Assembly (NCBI GenBank): GCA_036720245.1
Contig: DAIMNI010000008.1
Location: forward strand, 1-55,373
Source of the DNA: JAAZMA01 sp036720245
Lineage (GTDB): Bacteria > Bacillota > Clostridia > Tissierellales > Tepidimicrobiaceae
Reading direction: 5' to 3'
DNA length: 55,373 nucleotides
In this document: one piece after another, positions 31,066 through 41,041 of the stretch
Layout: each line of letters starts with the position of its first letter
How positions within the stretch are numbered: the stretch's first letter is position 1
The notes under the pieces: generated by a model
What the model saw: the letters and a program-made list of their open reading frames with translations, nothing else
Told to the model about the DNA's origin: nothing
The model's database searches: none
Made by a program: the position numbers and the translations under genes

Positions 31066-32571
31066 ATGGATATGTCTTATATAAATTTAGAAGAATATTT
31101 AATTAAGCCAGAAATCGTATTGGAAATCCCTGAAAATATTGCCAGAAGATATGAATTAATAGCCATAGATAGAAAAGGAGACACTTTAATTGTGGCTATG
31201 TCCGATCCTTTAAATATTTTTGCCATAGATGATATTAAATTGCTTACAAAATCTAAAATTCATACTGTCATTGCCTCTAAGGAAACAATTTCCTATAACA
31301 TTGATAAATTTTATAAAAAAGAATACAATAAGGAAATATTAAGGGAATTTATAGAGGACTATAATTTTGAAAAGGTAGATAAGATTGGAAAAGATGAATT
31401 ACTAGAAGTAAATATGGCACCTATTGTAAAATTAATTAATTCACTAATTGAACAAGCTATTGATATAGGTTCTAGTGATATACATATAGAACCTAATGAT
31501 GAAGATATTAGAATAAGATTTAGAATAGATGGAGTTTTACATGAGATAACAAGGCTATCTATTAATTCCCTTTCTGGCATAATAACACGAATTAAAATTA
31601 TGGGCAACATGAATATTGCAGAAAAGAGGATTCCTCAAGATGGTAGTTGCGAAATGAAAATTAATGATAAAGAAATAGATATACGTATATCTATTGTTCC
31701 AACAATTTATGGGGAAAAGGTAGTTTTAAGATTGTTAAATAGGACTAACCCAGTGTTTTCTAGAAGTGAATTAGGTTTTAATAAATATAATTTAGAAAAA
31801 ATTGATAGAATATTAGGACAACCATATGGCATGCTTCTAGTAACAGGACCTGCTGGAAGTGGGAAAACTACTACTTTATATTCAATATTGAATGAACAAA
31901 ATAAAGATGAAAGAAATATTATTACAATAGAAGATCCAGTAGAATACAAATTAAGGGGAATCAATCAAATAGAGATTAATCTAAAAGCAGGTCTTACATT
32001 TGCTACAGGCCTAAGATCTATTCTAAGGCAGGATCCAGATATAATAATGATAGGAGAAATTAGGGATTCAGAAACCGCCCAAATTGCTACAAGAGCAGCT
32101 ATAACTGGGCATTTAGTATTTTCTACTTTACATACCAGCGATAGCATATCTTCTATTGTTAGATTAGTAGATATGGGAGTAAAACCTTATTTAGTATCTG
32201 CAGCAATCACAGGTGTAATATCCCAAAGATTAGTAAGGAAATTATGTCCAATTTGTAAGATTCCCTATGAAATTAGCTATTCAGAAAAATCTTTATTGGG
32301 ATTAAATACTAATGATAAAATTATATTTTACAAGCCTAAAGGATGTGATAAATGTCATAAGGGATATAAAGGGCGTAGAGTAGTACAGGAAGTATTGGTT
32401 GTAAATGAGGATATAAGGCATTTAATAGATAAAGGGGCTAGTATAGATGAATTAAGGGCTTTTGCACAAAAACAGGGTATGGTAAATTTGCTAGGAGATG
32501 CAGTAGGCTTAGCCATGAAAGGCATAACCAGTTTTGAGGAAGTCTTAGGTGTAGGCTATACACTGGGATAG
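31066..32571 (+). CDS. pilB: type IV pilus assembly ATPase PilB
   Basis: 501 residues. N-terminal MshEN-like domain (about 1-90), then the secretion ATPase: IDIGSSDIHIEP-type start, Walker A GPAGSGKTTTLYS (about 262), Asp box TIEDPVEY, Walker B RQDPDIIMIGEIRD and the tetracysteine CPIC...CDKCHKGYKGRR near 405-445. This hexameric cytosolic motor powers pilus extension. First gene of a co-directional pilus operon that runs to about 43.5 kb. Confidence 0.95.
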   Translation: MDMSYINLEEYLIKPEIVLEIPENIARRYELIAIDRKGDTLIVAMSDPLNIFAIDDIKLLTKSKIHTVIASKETISYNIDKFYKKEYNKEILREFIEDYNFEKVDKIGKDELLEVNMAPIVKLINSLIEQAIDIGSSDIHIEPNDEDIRIRFRIDGVLHEITRLSINSLSGIITRIKIMGNMNIAEKRIPQDGSCEMKINDKEIDIRISIVPTIYGEKVVLRLLNRTNPVFSRSELGFNKYNLEKIDRILGQPYGMLLVTGPAGSGKTTTLYSILNEQNKDERNIITIEDPVEYKLRGINQIEINLKAGLTFATGLRSILRQDPDIIMIGEIRDSETAQIATRAAITGHLVFSTLHTSDSISSIVRLVDMGVKPYLVSAAITGVISQRLVRKLCPICKIPYEISYSEKSLLGLNTNDKIIFYKPKGCDKCHKGYKGRRVVQEVLVVNEDIRHLIDKGASIDELRAFAQKQGMVNLLGDAVGLAMKGITSFEEVLGVGYTLG

Positions 32572-32580
32572 GAGGACAAA

Positions 32581-33633
32581 ATGAAATTATTAGATTTAAT
32601 TAAATATGGAGAAAGCAAAAAGGCATCAGATATTCACCTTGTAATAGGAATACCAGCTGTATTTAGAATTGATGGCAAATTAGAATATTTTAACGGAAAT
32701 ACATTACATTCAAGGGATATGGAGAATTTTATTGGGGAAATTTTAAATGAGGAAGAAATAAAAATATTAAAGGAAATTAATGAAATTGATACCTCTATTT
32801 CTATAACGGAAAATAGTAGGATTCGTGCCAATATATATAGACAAAAAGGTAATTTTGCCATGGCATTAAGGCTTATATCTTTACAAATACCTACTATGGA
32901 TGAATTAGGACTGCCTATAGTAGCAGAGGAATTAACTATGCTAACAAAAGGGCTGATATTAATAACTGGCCCAACGGGTAGTGGAAAATCTAGTACCTTA
33001 GCAGCTATGACAAATTCTATAAATGAAAAAAGGAATTGCCATATTTTAACTATAGAGGATCCTATAGAATATTTACATAAACATAATAAAAGCATAGTAA
33101 GTCAAAGGGAAATTGGTATCGATTCTAAAAGTTTTTCTTATGCGTTAAGGTCAGCACTAAGACAAGACCCAGATGTGCTCTTGGTAGGAGAGATGAGGGA
33201 TCTAGAAACCATAAGCACTGTACTTACTGCAGCAGAAACTGGACATTTAGTACTTTCTACACTACATACCACTGGTGCCGCAAAGACAATAGATAGAATA
33301 ATAGATGTTTTTCCCCCTTATCAGCAACAACAAATTAGAACCCAATTGTCATTAGTGCTTAAGGCTGTTATTTCTCAGGAACTGCTTCCAAAAGCCAATG
33401 GAAAAGGGAGAATAGCTGCTTTTGAAACTATGATTGTAACTCCCGCTATCAGGAATTTAATAAAGGAAGAAAAAATCCACCAAATAGATGGGATTATCCA
33501 AACTAGTAAAAAACAAGGAATGCAAACTATGGACAATTCTTTATTAGAACTATATGGAAAAGGTATGATTTCCAGAGAAACGGCACTATTACAAGCAGTA
33601 AATAAAGATTATATAAATAGATATATTCTCTAG
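32581..33633 (+). CDS. pilT: pilus retraction ATPase PilT
   Basis: 350 residues. Walker A GPTGSGKSSTLAAM (about 130), Asp box TIEDPIEYLH, Walker B RQDPDVLLVGEMRD and the retraction signature AIRNLIKEEKIHQI near 283, which separates PilT from PilB. Drives pilin disassembly and so twitching or DNA uptake. GGAGG precedes the ATG nine bases after pilB. Confidence 0.96.
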   Translation: MKLLDLIKYGESKKASDIHLVIGIPAVFRIDGKLEYFNGNTLHSRDMENFIGEILNEEEIKILKEINEIDTSISITENSRIRANIYRQKGNFAMALRLISLQIPTMDELGLPIVAEELTMLTKGLILITGPTGSGKSSTLAAMTNSINEKRNCHILTIEDPIEYLHKHNKSIVSQREIGIDSKSFSYALRSALRQDPDVLLVGEMRDLETISTVLTAAETGHLVLSTLHTTGAAKTIDRIIDVFPPYQQQQIRTQLSLVLKAVISQELLPKANGKGRIAAFETMIVTPAIRNLIKEEKIHQIDGIIQTSKKQGMQTMDNSLLELYGKGMISRETALLQAVNKDYINRYIL

Positions 33634-33645
33634 GGCGGTGGTTTT

Positions 33646-34854
33646 ATGCAGAATTACAAATACAAGGCTGTATCTGGAAAGGGACAAATTGTTGAAGGAC
33701 ATTATATGGCACAATCAGAACAAGAGATTATCACTATTTTAAAAGATAATAATTACTTTCCAATATCTGTAGAGGAAATAATTGAAACTCAAATTAGCAA
33801 GAATTTATTTATTAGAAAACCTACTCAAAAAGATATGGCAATCTTTTGTGAGCAATTTTATATTATGCTAAATTCGGGAATTGGAATAGTACAAATTTTA
33901 GAGATATTAGAGAGACAGACAAAAAATAAGGTTTTAAAAAAAACTATAGGGTTTCTCTATGAAGATGTTCAAAAAGGTATGGCTTTATCAGAAGGGATGA
34001 AAAAACATAAGGAAGTATTTCCAAATCTATTGGTAAACATGGCAGAGGCTGGAGAGACCAGCGGCAATTTAGATGTAATTATGAAAAGAATGGCAACTCA
34101 TTTTGAGAGGGAACACGATATTGAAAATAGTATAAAAAACGCATTAATGTATCCAAAGATTTTATGTGTAGTTTCCATATTTGTAATAACTTTTTTATTA
34201 ATGGTAGTGATGCCTACTTTTATAGGAATGTTTGATAATAGTGGTGTTCCATTACCAGGGCCTACTAGATTATTATTATCCATAGGTAATTCTTTAAAGG
34301 ATCATGGAATTTTGATTATTGCAATAATCATCATATTAATTTTAAGTGTAAAGGTTTTCAAAAAATCTGAGAGGGGTGAAAACTTTTTCGATAGTTTAAA
34401 AATAAGAATACCAGGAATAAAGGCTATAAATATTAAAATAATCACATCTAGATTTACAAGAACATTATCTACACTAATATCTAGTGGAATACCATTGCTA
34501 GAGGCCTTAGAAATAGTTTCAAGAATCGTCGATAATAAAATAATACATAATAAAATTCAATTGGCAAAACAGGATATACAAAAAGGTATGTCCCTATCAG
34601 AGGCAGTAGAAACTCTAGGCATATTCCCAACCATGGTAGTCCCCATGATAAGGGTAGGTGAAGAATCTGGAGCCTTGGATGAACTTTTATATAAGACAGC
34701 TGACTTTTATGACATAGAAATAGAAACATCCATGGAAAAAATAAATTTTTTATTAGAACCAATACTTATTATATTTATGGGAATAATAATAGGCTTTATT
34801 ATAATAGCCATGACTTTACCAATGTTTGATTTGATAAATACCATAGAAATGTAA
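33646..34854 (+). CDS. pilC: pilus inner-membrane platform protein PilC
   Basis: 402 residues with two GspF domains. Each has the FxxxFxxMLxSG-type start (FCEQFYIMLNSGIGIVQILE; RFTRTLSTLISSGIPLLEAL) and the AEAGETSGNLD / RVGEESGALDE turn. Hydrophobic spans near 170-195, 220-238 and 370-395. It couples PilB and PilT to the pilus base. 12 bases after pilT. Confidence 0.95.
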   Translation: MQNYKYKAVSGKGQIVEGHYMAQSEQEIITILKDNNYFPISVEEIIETQISKNLFIRKPTQKDMAIFCEQFYIMLNSGIGIVQILEILERQTKNKVLKKTIGFLYEDVQKGMALSEGMKKHKEVFPNLLVNMAEAGETSGNLDVIMKRMATHFEREHDIENSIKNALMYPKILCVVSIFVITFLLMVVMPTFIGMFDNSGVPLPGPTRLLLSIGNSLKDHGILIIAIIIILILSVKVFKKSERGENFFDSLKIRIPGIKAINIKIITSRFTRTLSTLISSGIPLLEALEIVSRIVDNKIIHNKIQLAKQDIQKGMSLSEAVETLGIFPTMVVPMIRVGEESGALDELLYKTADFYDIEIETSMEKINFLLEPILIIFMGIIIGFIIIAMTLPMFDLINTIEM

Positions 34855-34874
34855 TAAAAATAGGAGGGAAATAT

Positions 34875-35255
34875 ATGAATAAATGTAAAATAAGAAACCT
34901 TATAAAGGACAATAGTGGATTTACCCTTATAGAATTAGTAGTAGTTATTGCCATATTAGGCATATTAATATCCATAGCTGTGCCAAAATTAAATAAATCT
35001 AAGGATGCTGCTGAAAAGGTAGCATTAGATGCTACTATACAAACTCTAAATAGTGCCTATGGTATGTATATACTAGATCACTCAGATTATACTGTACCAG
35101 TAGATACGGATAGTGCATTAGAATTCGTAAAGGAATATATAAATGATTTTGATAAGGTTAAGGAAAGGTATGAAAGTAAGGTTAAATGGAATGACAAAGA
35201 AGAAGTATTCGAAAAGGCATCTGAAACACCACCTGAAACAACAGATAAATCATAA
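34875..35255 (+). CDS. pilA: major type IV pilin
   Basis: 126 residues. Prepilin leader of 15 ending in Gly, then FTLIELVVVIAILGILISIA with Glu at +5. The mature protein is about 12 kDa with one N-terminal helix and a small Lys/Asp-rich head; no disulfide cysteines. AGGAGG before the ATG. The only full pilin between pilC and pilD, so most likely the main subunit. Confidence 0.93.
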   Translation: MNKCKIRNLIKDNSGFTLIELVVVIAILGILISIAVPKLNKSKDAAEKVALDATIQTLNSAYGMYILDHSDYTVPVDTDSALEFVKEYINDFDKVKERYESKVKWNDKEEVFEKASETPPETTDKS

Positions 35256-35314
35256 ATACATGGCAATTAGCCTTAGGATAAAATCTACTAAAATTACGTC
35301 ATAGGGGGATTAAA

Positions 35315-36085
35315 ATGCCTATTCTAATATTTGTATTTGGAACGATTATAGCTTCATTTTTAAATGTGTGCATATATAGAATACCTAGAAAAGAATCTAT
35401 TATCTATCCATCATCCCATTGTCCTCATTGTGGTATTCCCCTAAAATGGTATAATTTAATTCCTATATTAAGCTTTATAGTTCAAGGGGGGAAATGTAGC
35501 TATTGTAAAGGAAAAATTAGTCTACAATACCCAGTAGTTGAAATCTTAAATGGAATAATGTTTGTAATGCTTTACAATAAATTTGGTTTAAATTTAGATT
35601 TTCTATTTTATTCTATTTTATTTAGCTTATTAATCGTAATATTTTTTATAGATATGTACTATCAAATTATTCCTAACGGATTGAACATCCTGATTTTAGT
35701 TTTTGCGGTTCTTAATAAGATATTACAAAATCTATTCTACAATAAACCTTTAAATCTTATAGACAGTCTATTAGGCCTAATTATATCTAGTGGGATATTT
35801 TTATTAATTATCATTGTATCTAAAGGTGCCATGGGTGGAGGAGATATGAAGTTAATTGGAGTATTGGGTTTTATATTGGGTTTTAAAAAGATAATTTTAA
35901 CTATTTTCTTGTCTTTTATATTTGGCGGGCTTATATCCATATTATTACTAATATTTAAAATTAAAAGTAGAAAGGACCCCATAGCTTTCGGACCATTTAT
36001 TTGTTTGGCCTTTGTATTTATGGTGTTTTGGGGAGATGATTTATTATTTTGGTATAGTATGAAATTGTTAGGAGGCATTTTATGA
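35315..36085 (+). CDS. pilD: prepilin peptidase PilD
   Basis: 256 residues. N-terminal CPHC...CSYC pair (about 33-70, methyltransferase zinc region), catalytic aspartates in FFIDMYYQIIPN (about 112) and MGGGDMKLIG (about 175), eight hydrophobic segments. Removes leaders and methylates all five pilins in this window. Stop overlaps pilM (ATGA). Confidence 0.95.
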   Translation: MPILIFVFGTIIASFLNVCIYRIPRKESIIYPSSHCPHCGIPLKWYNLIPILSFIVQGGKCSYCKGKISLQYPVVEILNGIMFVMLYNKFGLNLDFLFYSILFSLLIVIFFIDMYYQIIPNGLNILILVFAVLNKILQNLFYNKPLNLIDSLLGLIISSGIFLLIIIVSKGAMGGGDMKLIGVLGFILGFKKIILTIFLSFIFGGLISILLLIFKIKSRKDPIAFGPFICLAFVFMVFWGDDLLFWYSMKLLGGIL

Positions 36086-37044
36086 AAAAATTTAATAGAT
36101 TATATGGAAGAAAAGTTCTTTCTATGGATATAGGCTCCTTTGAAACAAAAATAGTAGAGGGAAGATATACTAAAAGAGGAATTGTGGTATATGATTATTT
36201 TACTGTTCCTACTCCTGAAAATTCCTATATGGACGGGGAAATATTAGATAGAGAATTAATCTATTATACATTAAGGCAGGAACTAAAAAATAGAAATATC
36301 AAGACTAAAAATGTTTATTTTACTATAAATAGCTCCTCTATAATAACAAGAGAAATAATAATTCCAAAGGTAGATAGGAAAGAAATAGAAGGCCTATTAA
36401 AGTTTCAGATTAAAGAATATATCCCCACAGATTCTGAAAATTATATTGTACAATTTAAGATTATAGATACTATATATGAGGAAGATATAGAAAAATTAAA
36501 TATACTTCTTATAGCTATTCCCAAAAATATAATTGAAGAACATTTCCAATTAATAAAAGACTTGGATTTACATCCCAAAGTTTTAGATTATCAGCCTAAT
36601 TCTGTAGCTAAAATTATTAATTATAATTTTTTTATAAATGAAATTTATCCTATAGAAAATGTTACTTTTGCTGCCATAGATTTAGGATATAGTAGTACAA
36701 AAATTACAATTATAAAAAATGATGGCATAATGGTAAGTAGAATAGTTGCTATGGGAACTAAGGATGTAAAGGAAAATATCTTAGTTAAGCAATCTATCCA
36801 AAAATTAAATGATAAAATTGATATGGTTTTTAGATACTATTTATCTAGAGAAATAGATAATACAATTGATATGATTTTATTATATGGTGGAGGTTCAGCC
36901 ATTAATGGAATTTCTAGTACTTTTTCAGATCATTTTAATATTCCATCAATATTAATAAAATCTTTAAATAATATAAAATTTGATGGAGAATTTAATAAAT
37001 ACATAAATTCACTAGGGGCGATTATTAGAACTACAGAGGTGTAA
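36082..37044 (+). CDS. pilM: pilus assembly actin-like ATPase PilM
   Basis: 320 residues. Phosphate loops GSFETKIVEG (about 18) and DLGYSSTKITII (about 200), IPKVDRKEIEGLLKFQIKEY and YGGGSAINGI (about 269) identify the PilM/FtsA-like fold. Cytosolic ring component binding the PilN N-terminus. Overlaps pilD by 4 bp; pilN begins two bases on. Confidence 0.92.
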   Translation: MKKFNRLYGRKVLSMDIGSFETKIVEGRYTKRGIVVYDYFTVPTPENSYMDGEILDRELIYYTLRQELKNRNIKTKNVYFTINSSSIITREIIIPKVDRKEIEGLLKFQIKEYIPTDSENYIVQFKIIDTIYEEDIEKLNILLIAIPKNIIEEHFQLIKDLDLHPKVLDYQPNSVAKIINYNFFINEIYPIENVTFAAIDLGYSSTKITIIKNDGIMVSRIVAMGTKDVKENILVKQSIQKLNDKIDMVFRYYLSREIDNTIDMILLYGGGSAINGISSTFSDHFNIPSILIKSLNNIKFDGEFNKYINSLGAIIRTTEV

Positions 37045-37046
37045 TC

Positions 37047-37652
37047 ATGAAAGACTTAAATTTTTTTGAAAACCATATAGGAAAGTCTGAAACTATAATA
37101 AATAAACGACTAATATTATATTTTTTTGCCACCACATTAGCTATAATTCTTTTATTTTATACTTTATTCTATCAGATAAAAATTAAAAGGATTTCAAAGG
37201 ATGTAAATAAATTAAAAATAATTGTAGAAGACGAAAGGGTCCATGAGAAAATAAAAGAAATCAAAGAAAATCAAATAGAAATGGATAATCTCAATAAGTC
37301 CTTGGAAAAACTTATATTATTAGATGATTATATTGAAGAGGAAAGTACTATTGATGGGCATCTATTAAATGCTATAAATTTAAAAATGCCAGAGGAAATT
37401 TTTTTCACTTCCATTAGCATGAATACCGATAATATTGAAATAGTAGGTAATTCAAAGGGGAAGTGGGCAATAGCACAATTGGGAAAAGGTTTAGAAACTA
37501 TAGAAGATTTTCATGAAGTTCTTATTTCTAATATATCCCTTGAAGGCGATTATTATAATTTTATTTTGAATATAAGACTTAAGGATGTGGATACAGATGG
37601 AGAAGATTCAATTAATGGGGAAAATGAGGTTGAGGAAACTGACGAAAAATGA
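37047..37652 (+). CDS. pilN: PilN-like pilus alignment protein
   Basis: 201 residues. Begins KDLNFFENHIG, the PilM-binding N-terminus, then a single membrane span (about 25-47), a coiled coil and a ferredoxin-like PilN domain (MPEEIFFTSISMNTDNIEIV). Acidic C-terminal tail. The pilO start lies inside its last codons. Confidence 0.88.
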   Translation: MKDLNFFENHIGKSETIINKRLILYFFATTLAIILLFYTLFYQIKIKRISKDVNKLKIIVEDERVHEKIKEIKENQIEMDNLNKSLEKLILLDDYIEEESTIDGHLLNAINLKMPEEIFFTSISMNTDNIEIVGNSKGKWAIAQLGKGLETIEDFHEVLISNISLEGDYYNFILNIRLKDVDTDGEDSINGENEVEETDEK

Positions 37653-39015
37653 GGAAATCCTCTTAATTATATTGATAATAATTATTGTAATTTTAATATC
37701 CTATAGGTTTATTATAAAACCACAAAAAACAAAGTTTAACGATTTAATGTATAAAAAACTTGAGTATGAAAAACAAATCGCTGAAATTAATGATGTTTTG
37801 AGAAATAATGAAAACATGGATAAAGAATTAGCAGATTTAAATAAAGAAAAGAATTTAATACTGGGCAAGTATTTCCCGAAACTTAATCAATTTCAAATTT
37901 TATATTTGTTAAATGATTTACTGGATAGTGGGGATATTCACATATTAGATATGCAATTTAGTCCTATCAATGAAGAAAACATTGGAGATTTATCAGTTAA
38001 AACCATGGATATTAATATTCCCTATAATGGGGATTATAAGGGATTAATAGAGCTAATAGAAGGTATAGAATCGAGCCCTAAGAAAATCCTAATTTCCAAT
38101 TTAATTATAGATAGGAATATAGATAATAATATTATTGGAAATATTGGCTTAAAAATATATGGCTTAGAAGGTATCGAAGAAACTGATGAAGAGCTAGTTT
38201 ACATAGATACAAATATTCCTGAGGGAGAAAGGGACAATCCTTTTATAGCCTATGAAGATTTCAAAGATAAAAGGGAAATTATAGAAGAGCCTTTAGAAGA
38301 AATTATGGATAGGATTGAAGATAGTTCTAGGGTTAATATTGTAGAAGAAACCCAGGTAAATTATTATAGTGAGATATTAGAAGATTTTGAAAAGGAAGGT
38401 TTATATTTTATCCCATCTCATAAAAATATTAATGGAAGATTGAGTAAATCAACTAACTCAAAGTATAAACAGCACTCTCTTAGATTAGAATATGAAATTT
38501 TAGCCATTGAGGATGAAAATAGGGCATATATAGATTTAACTGATAAAGATATCATTATTAAATATCCTCCTAGCAATATAGGGCTTTGGGTTCATTCTTA
38601 TTCCTATTCTCCTATTATTTTAGGTCTAGGATTTAAAGGACAAGCTGGGGAAAAAATAAATATAGAATTATCTAGGGGGATTAATTGGGTAGGTTGGAAA
38701 CACTTAGAGCTTACCCCTCCAGAGGATTTAACAGTATATCCATTGCAATTAGATAAGATATATTTAGAAATAGCATATAATAGGGATGATTATGGTGTAT
38801 TATTATTTGATAAATTAGAGGCTAATTATCCTGAGGATAATAATAAATCCAAGGAAAAGTTTATTTTTTATAAAGTAGAAAGTGGAGATACTTTAGAAAA
38901 AATTAGTCTTAAAAATTATGGCATTACTACTAAGAAACAATTAATAATGAAATATAATGATATAGAATCAGAGAAAGATTTGAAAGAAGGCAAAATATTG
39001 GTTATACCAAGATGA
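37624..39015 (+). CDS. pilO: PilO-like protein fused to carbohydrate-binding-like and LysM domains
   Basis: 463 residues from ATG 37624 (ATG 37615 possible), overlapping pilN. Residues 8-25 are a membrane span, 30-190 coiled coil plus PilO ferredoxin-like domain (LLNDLLDSGDIHILDMQFSP). Then an acidic linker, a beta domain at about 245-400 (NIGLWVHSYSYSPIILGLGF, INWVGWKHLEL) resembling domains of secreted wall proteins, and LysM at about 415-463 (KVESGDTLEKISLKNYG). Standard PilO is about 200 residues. The extra part would reach peptidoglycan. Confidence 0.85.
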   Translation: MRLRKLTKNEEILLIILIIIIVILISYRFIIKPQKTKFNDLMYKKLEYEKQIAEINDVLRNNENMDKELADLNKEKNLILGKYFPKLNQFQILYLLNDLLDSGDIHILDMQFSPINEENIGDLSVKTMDINIPYNGDYKGLIELIEGIESSPKKILISNLIIDRNIDNNIIGNIGLKIYGLEGIEETDEELVYIDTNIPEGERDNPFIAYEDFKDKREIIEEPLEEIMDRIEDSSRVNIVEETQVNYYSEILEDFEKEGLYFIPSHKNINGRLSKSTNSKYKQHSLRLEYEILAIEDENRAYIDLTDKDIIIKYPPSNIGLWVHSYSYSPIILGLGFKGQAGEKINIELSRGINWVGWKHLELTPPEDLTVYPLQLDKIYLEIAYNRDDYGVLLFDKLEANYPEDNNKSKEKFIFYKVESGDTLEKISLKNYGITTKKQLIMKYNDIESEKDLKEGKILVIPR

Positions 39016-39025
39016 GGAAGTGATA

Positions 39026-41032
39026 ATGGTGAGAAGGATTAAAAAAATTTTATTTATTTTTATATTTATATCCTTTATTATTGTGGATCTTTCTATTGTA
39101 TATGGGGCAGAAATAGATGATATAGAGAATAAGGCATATGATTTAGGCTATGAAGATGGGAAAGCAGAGAGCTTAAAATACTCAAAGGATACCCCATATT
39201 ATGAAATTATGCCAAAGGATGATGAAATAATATCTAGATTTGAAAGTGAATACAGGGAAAGTATTAGTACAGATAGTAAATTTACTATTATTAAATGCTA
39301 CGAATATGGTTTTAAAAAGGGATATGAACAAAATGTAAGAGATGATAAAAATAAAAAAGAGGAAAAAATAAGCTATCCTAAATCACTAGGAAAAGCATTG
39401 GGAGAAATTTATGGCCATAGGGATTTCTATAATGGGGAAAAGTCTAATTGGGGTAGGGTAATTCCAAGTGATAGAGAATTAATAAAAATGTATAATTTAG
39501 ATATGGAAACGAGCGGCTACAGATATAATTTTTTGAAGGCTTTCAAAGGAAAATTCGAAGAAGGATATAAGGATGGCTATGAAAATGCAAATTTAAAAAC
39601 TATAAAAGCCTCTTATGAACAAGGTGTAAAAGATGGAGAAACTTTTGGGGTAAAATTAGGGTCTATTTATGGTGCAAAAGATTATTTTGAGGGTAGAACC
39701 CTAGAATATAATAGGAATTTACCACCAGAAAATACAATCGAAAGGGAATATTTATTAAATGATGATGTGGACGAGTATAGGGAAGGCTTTTTAATTGGAT
39801 TTAAAAGGGCTTATGAAGAAAGTTATAATGAGGCGTATAGAGAAGCCAATCGAAAATCTATAGAAGTACCTGATTCAAAGGGAAGGGATAATGGTATAAC
39901 TATAGGCAAAATGAAAGGTGAATATGCAGCAATAATAGATATTACTATAGGTAAGTCCAATTTATGGACAAGACATAAAAATATGGATAGCTTTATTATT
40001 GATGAATATGGGCTTGATTTTCAATCTGAGAATTATAGAGAGTCTTTTATAAATGGTTATTGGGATGGGTTTATGGAATCTTATAATGAAGTATACAAAA
40101 AACTTCAATTAGATAGCAATAAGGTCAAAACGTATACGGAAAAAATTACAATAGATGGCAAAGAAAATATTGGAATACCTAATGATGATAAGTTTTTAGT
40201 AGATATTGAAGCCGGAACCTATTATAACGATGTAATAATCACCATAGACTCAATACCTACATTTTATGTGAATCCAAATTCCAATAGACATACACAGGCT
40301 TCTGGAGTTTATGGTTTGAAAATTATGAACTTGGCAGGTACATTTGATAAAGATAAAAAAGTGACAATTAAATTTAAGTCCTATGGAAATAATGTGAAAT
40401 ACGGTATTTATAAATACCATTATAATAAGTGGGTTTATATTCCATCTACTCAAAAAGGAGACTATTTAGTTGCAGATATAAACTTAAATAATATTGATGC
40501 TTTAGGAAATATTTATGCTGTAAGGATAGATAATCAATTGCCAATATTTTATGATTCTAGAGGGCATTGGGCAAAAGAAGAGATAAATACTTATGTTAAA
40601 AGAGAAATAATAAATGGTTATCCAGATGGTACTTTTAGACCTAATGAAGAAATTACAAGGCGTGAATTTATAACTATGTTAAGTAGATTATATGATTGGT
40701 ATCCACCCTATGATTCATCTAATGTAAAGGAATTTAAAGATTATAAGGAATTTGGATATTCAGAAAAAGCTATTTCTTATGCAATATATCATAATATTGT
40801 AAATGGATATTCGGATAACACTTTTAGGCCACATAATCCTATTACTTATAAGGAGGTAGAAATAATTATGGCTAAGGTTTTAGATAATAAGAATTTTAAT
40901 TGGGACTATTATGCTAAAAAAATGCTATATGAAGAAGGTGTTCGCTCTAAAAGTATGAATAGTAAAAATAACAAAATTACTAGGGGAGAGTTTGTATATA
41001 TGCTCAATCGATTAAATGAATGGCAATATTAG
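39026..41032 (+). CDS. SLH-domain cell-surface protein with four GYxxGY repeats
   Basis: 668 residues from ATG 39026 behind GAGGAAG. Signal peptide 1-27. Residues 30-370 contain four divergent repeats of about 85 residues, each with a W/Y-x-R/I-x-P...I...Y segment and ending GFKKGYEQ, EGYKDGYENA, AYEESYNEAY, GYWDGFMESY. A beta domain (about 375-500) follows, then SLH domains at about 509-557 (GHWAKEEINTYVKREIINGY), 570-620, and a weak third at the end. SLH binds secondary wall polymers. Located inside the pilus operon, so probably a pilus-associated surface component. Confidence 0.85.
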   Translation: MVRRIKKILFIFIFISFIIVDLSIVYGAEIDDIENKAYDLGYEDGKAESLKYSKDTPYYEIMPKDDEIISRFESEYRESISTDSKFTIIKCYEYGFKKGYEQNVRDDKNKKEEKISYPKSLGKALGEIYGHRDFYNGEKSNWGRVIPSDRELIKMYNLDMETSGYRYNFLKAFKGKFEEGYKDGYENANLKTIKASYEQGVKDGETFGVKLGSIYGAKDYFEGRTLEYNRNLPPENTIEREYLLNDDVDEYREGFLIGFKRAYEESYNEAYREANRKSIEVPDSKGRDNGITIGKMKGEYAAIIDITIGKSNLWTRHKNMDSFIIDEYGLDFQSENYRESFINGYWDGFMESYNEVYKKLQLDSNKVKTYTEKITIDGKENIGIPNDDKFLVDIEAGTYYNDVIITIDSIPTFYVNPNSNRHTQASGVYGLKIMNLAGTFDKDKKVTIKFKSYGNNVKYGIYKYHYNKWVYIPSTQKGDYLVADINLNNIDALGNIYAVRIDNQLPIFYDSRGHWAKEEINTYVKREIINGYPDGTFRPNEEITRREFITMLSRLYDWYPPYDSSNVKEFKDYKEFGYSEKAISYAIYHNIVNGYSDNTFRPHNPITYKEVEIIMAKVLDNKNFNWDYYAKKMLYEEGVRSKSMNSKNNKITRGEFVYMLNRLNEWQY

Positions 41033-41041
41033 AGGTGTAAA

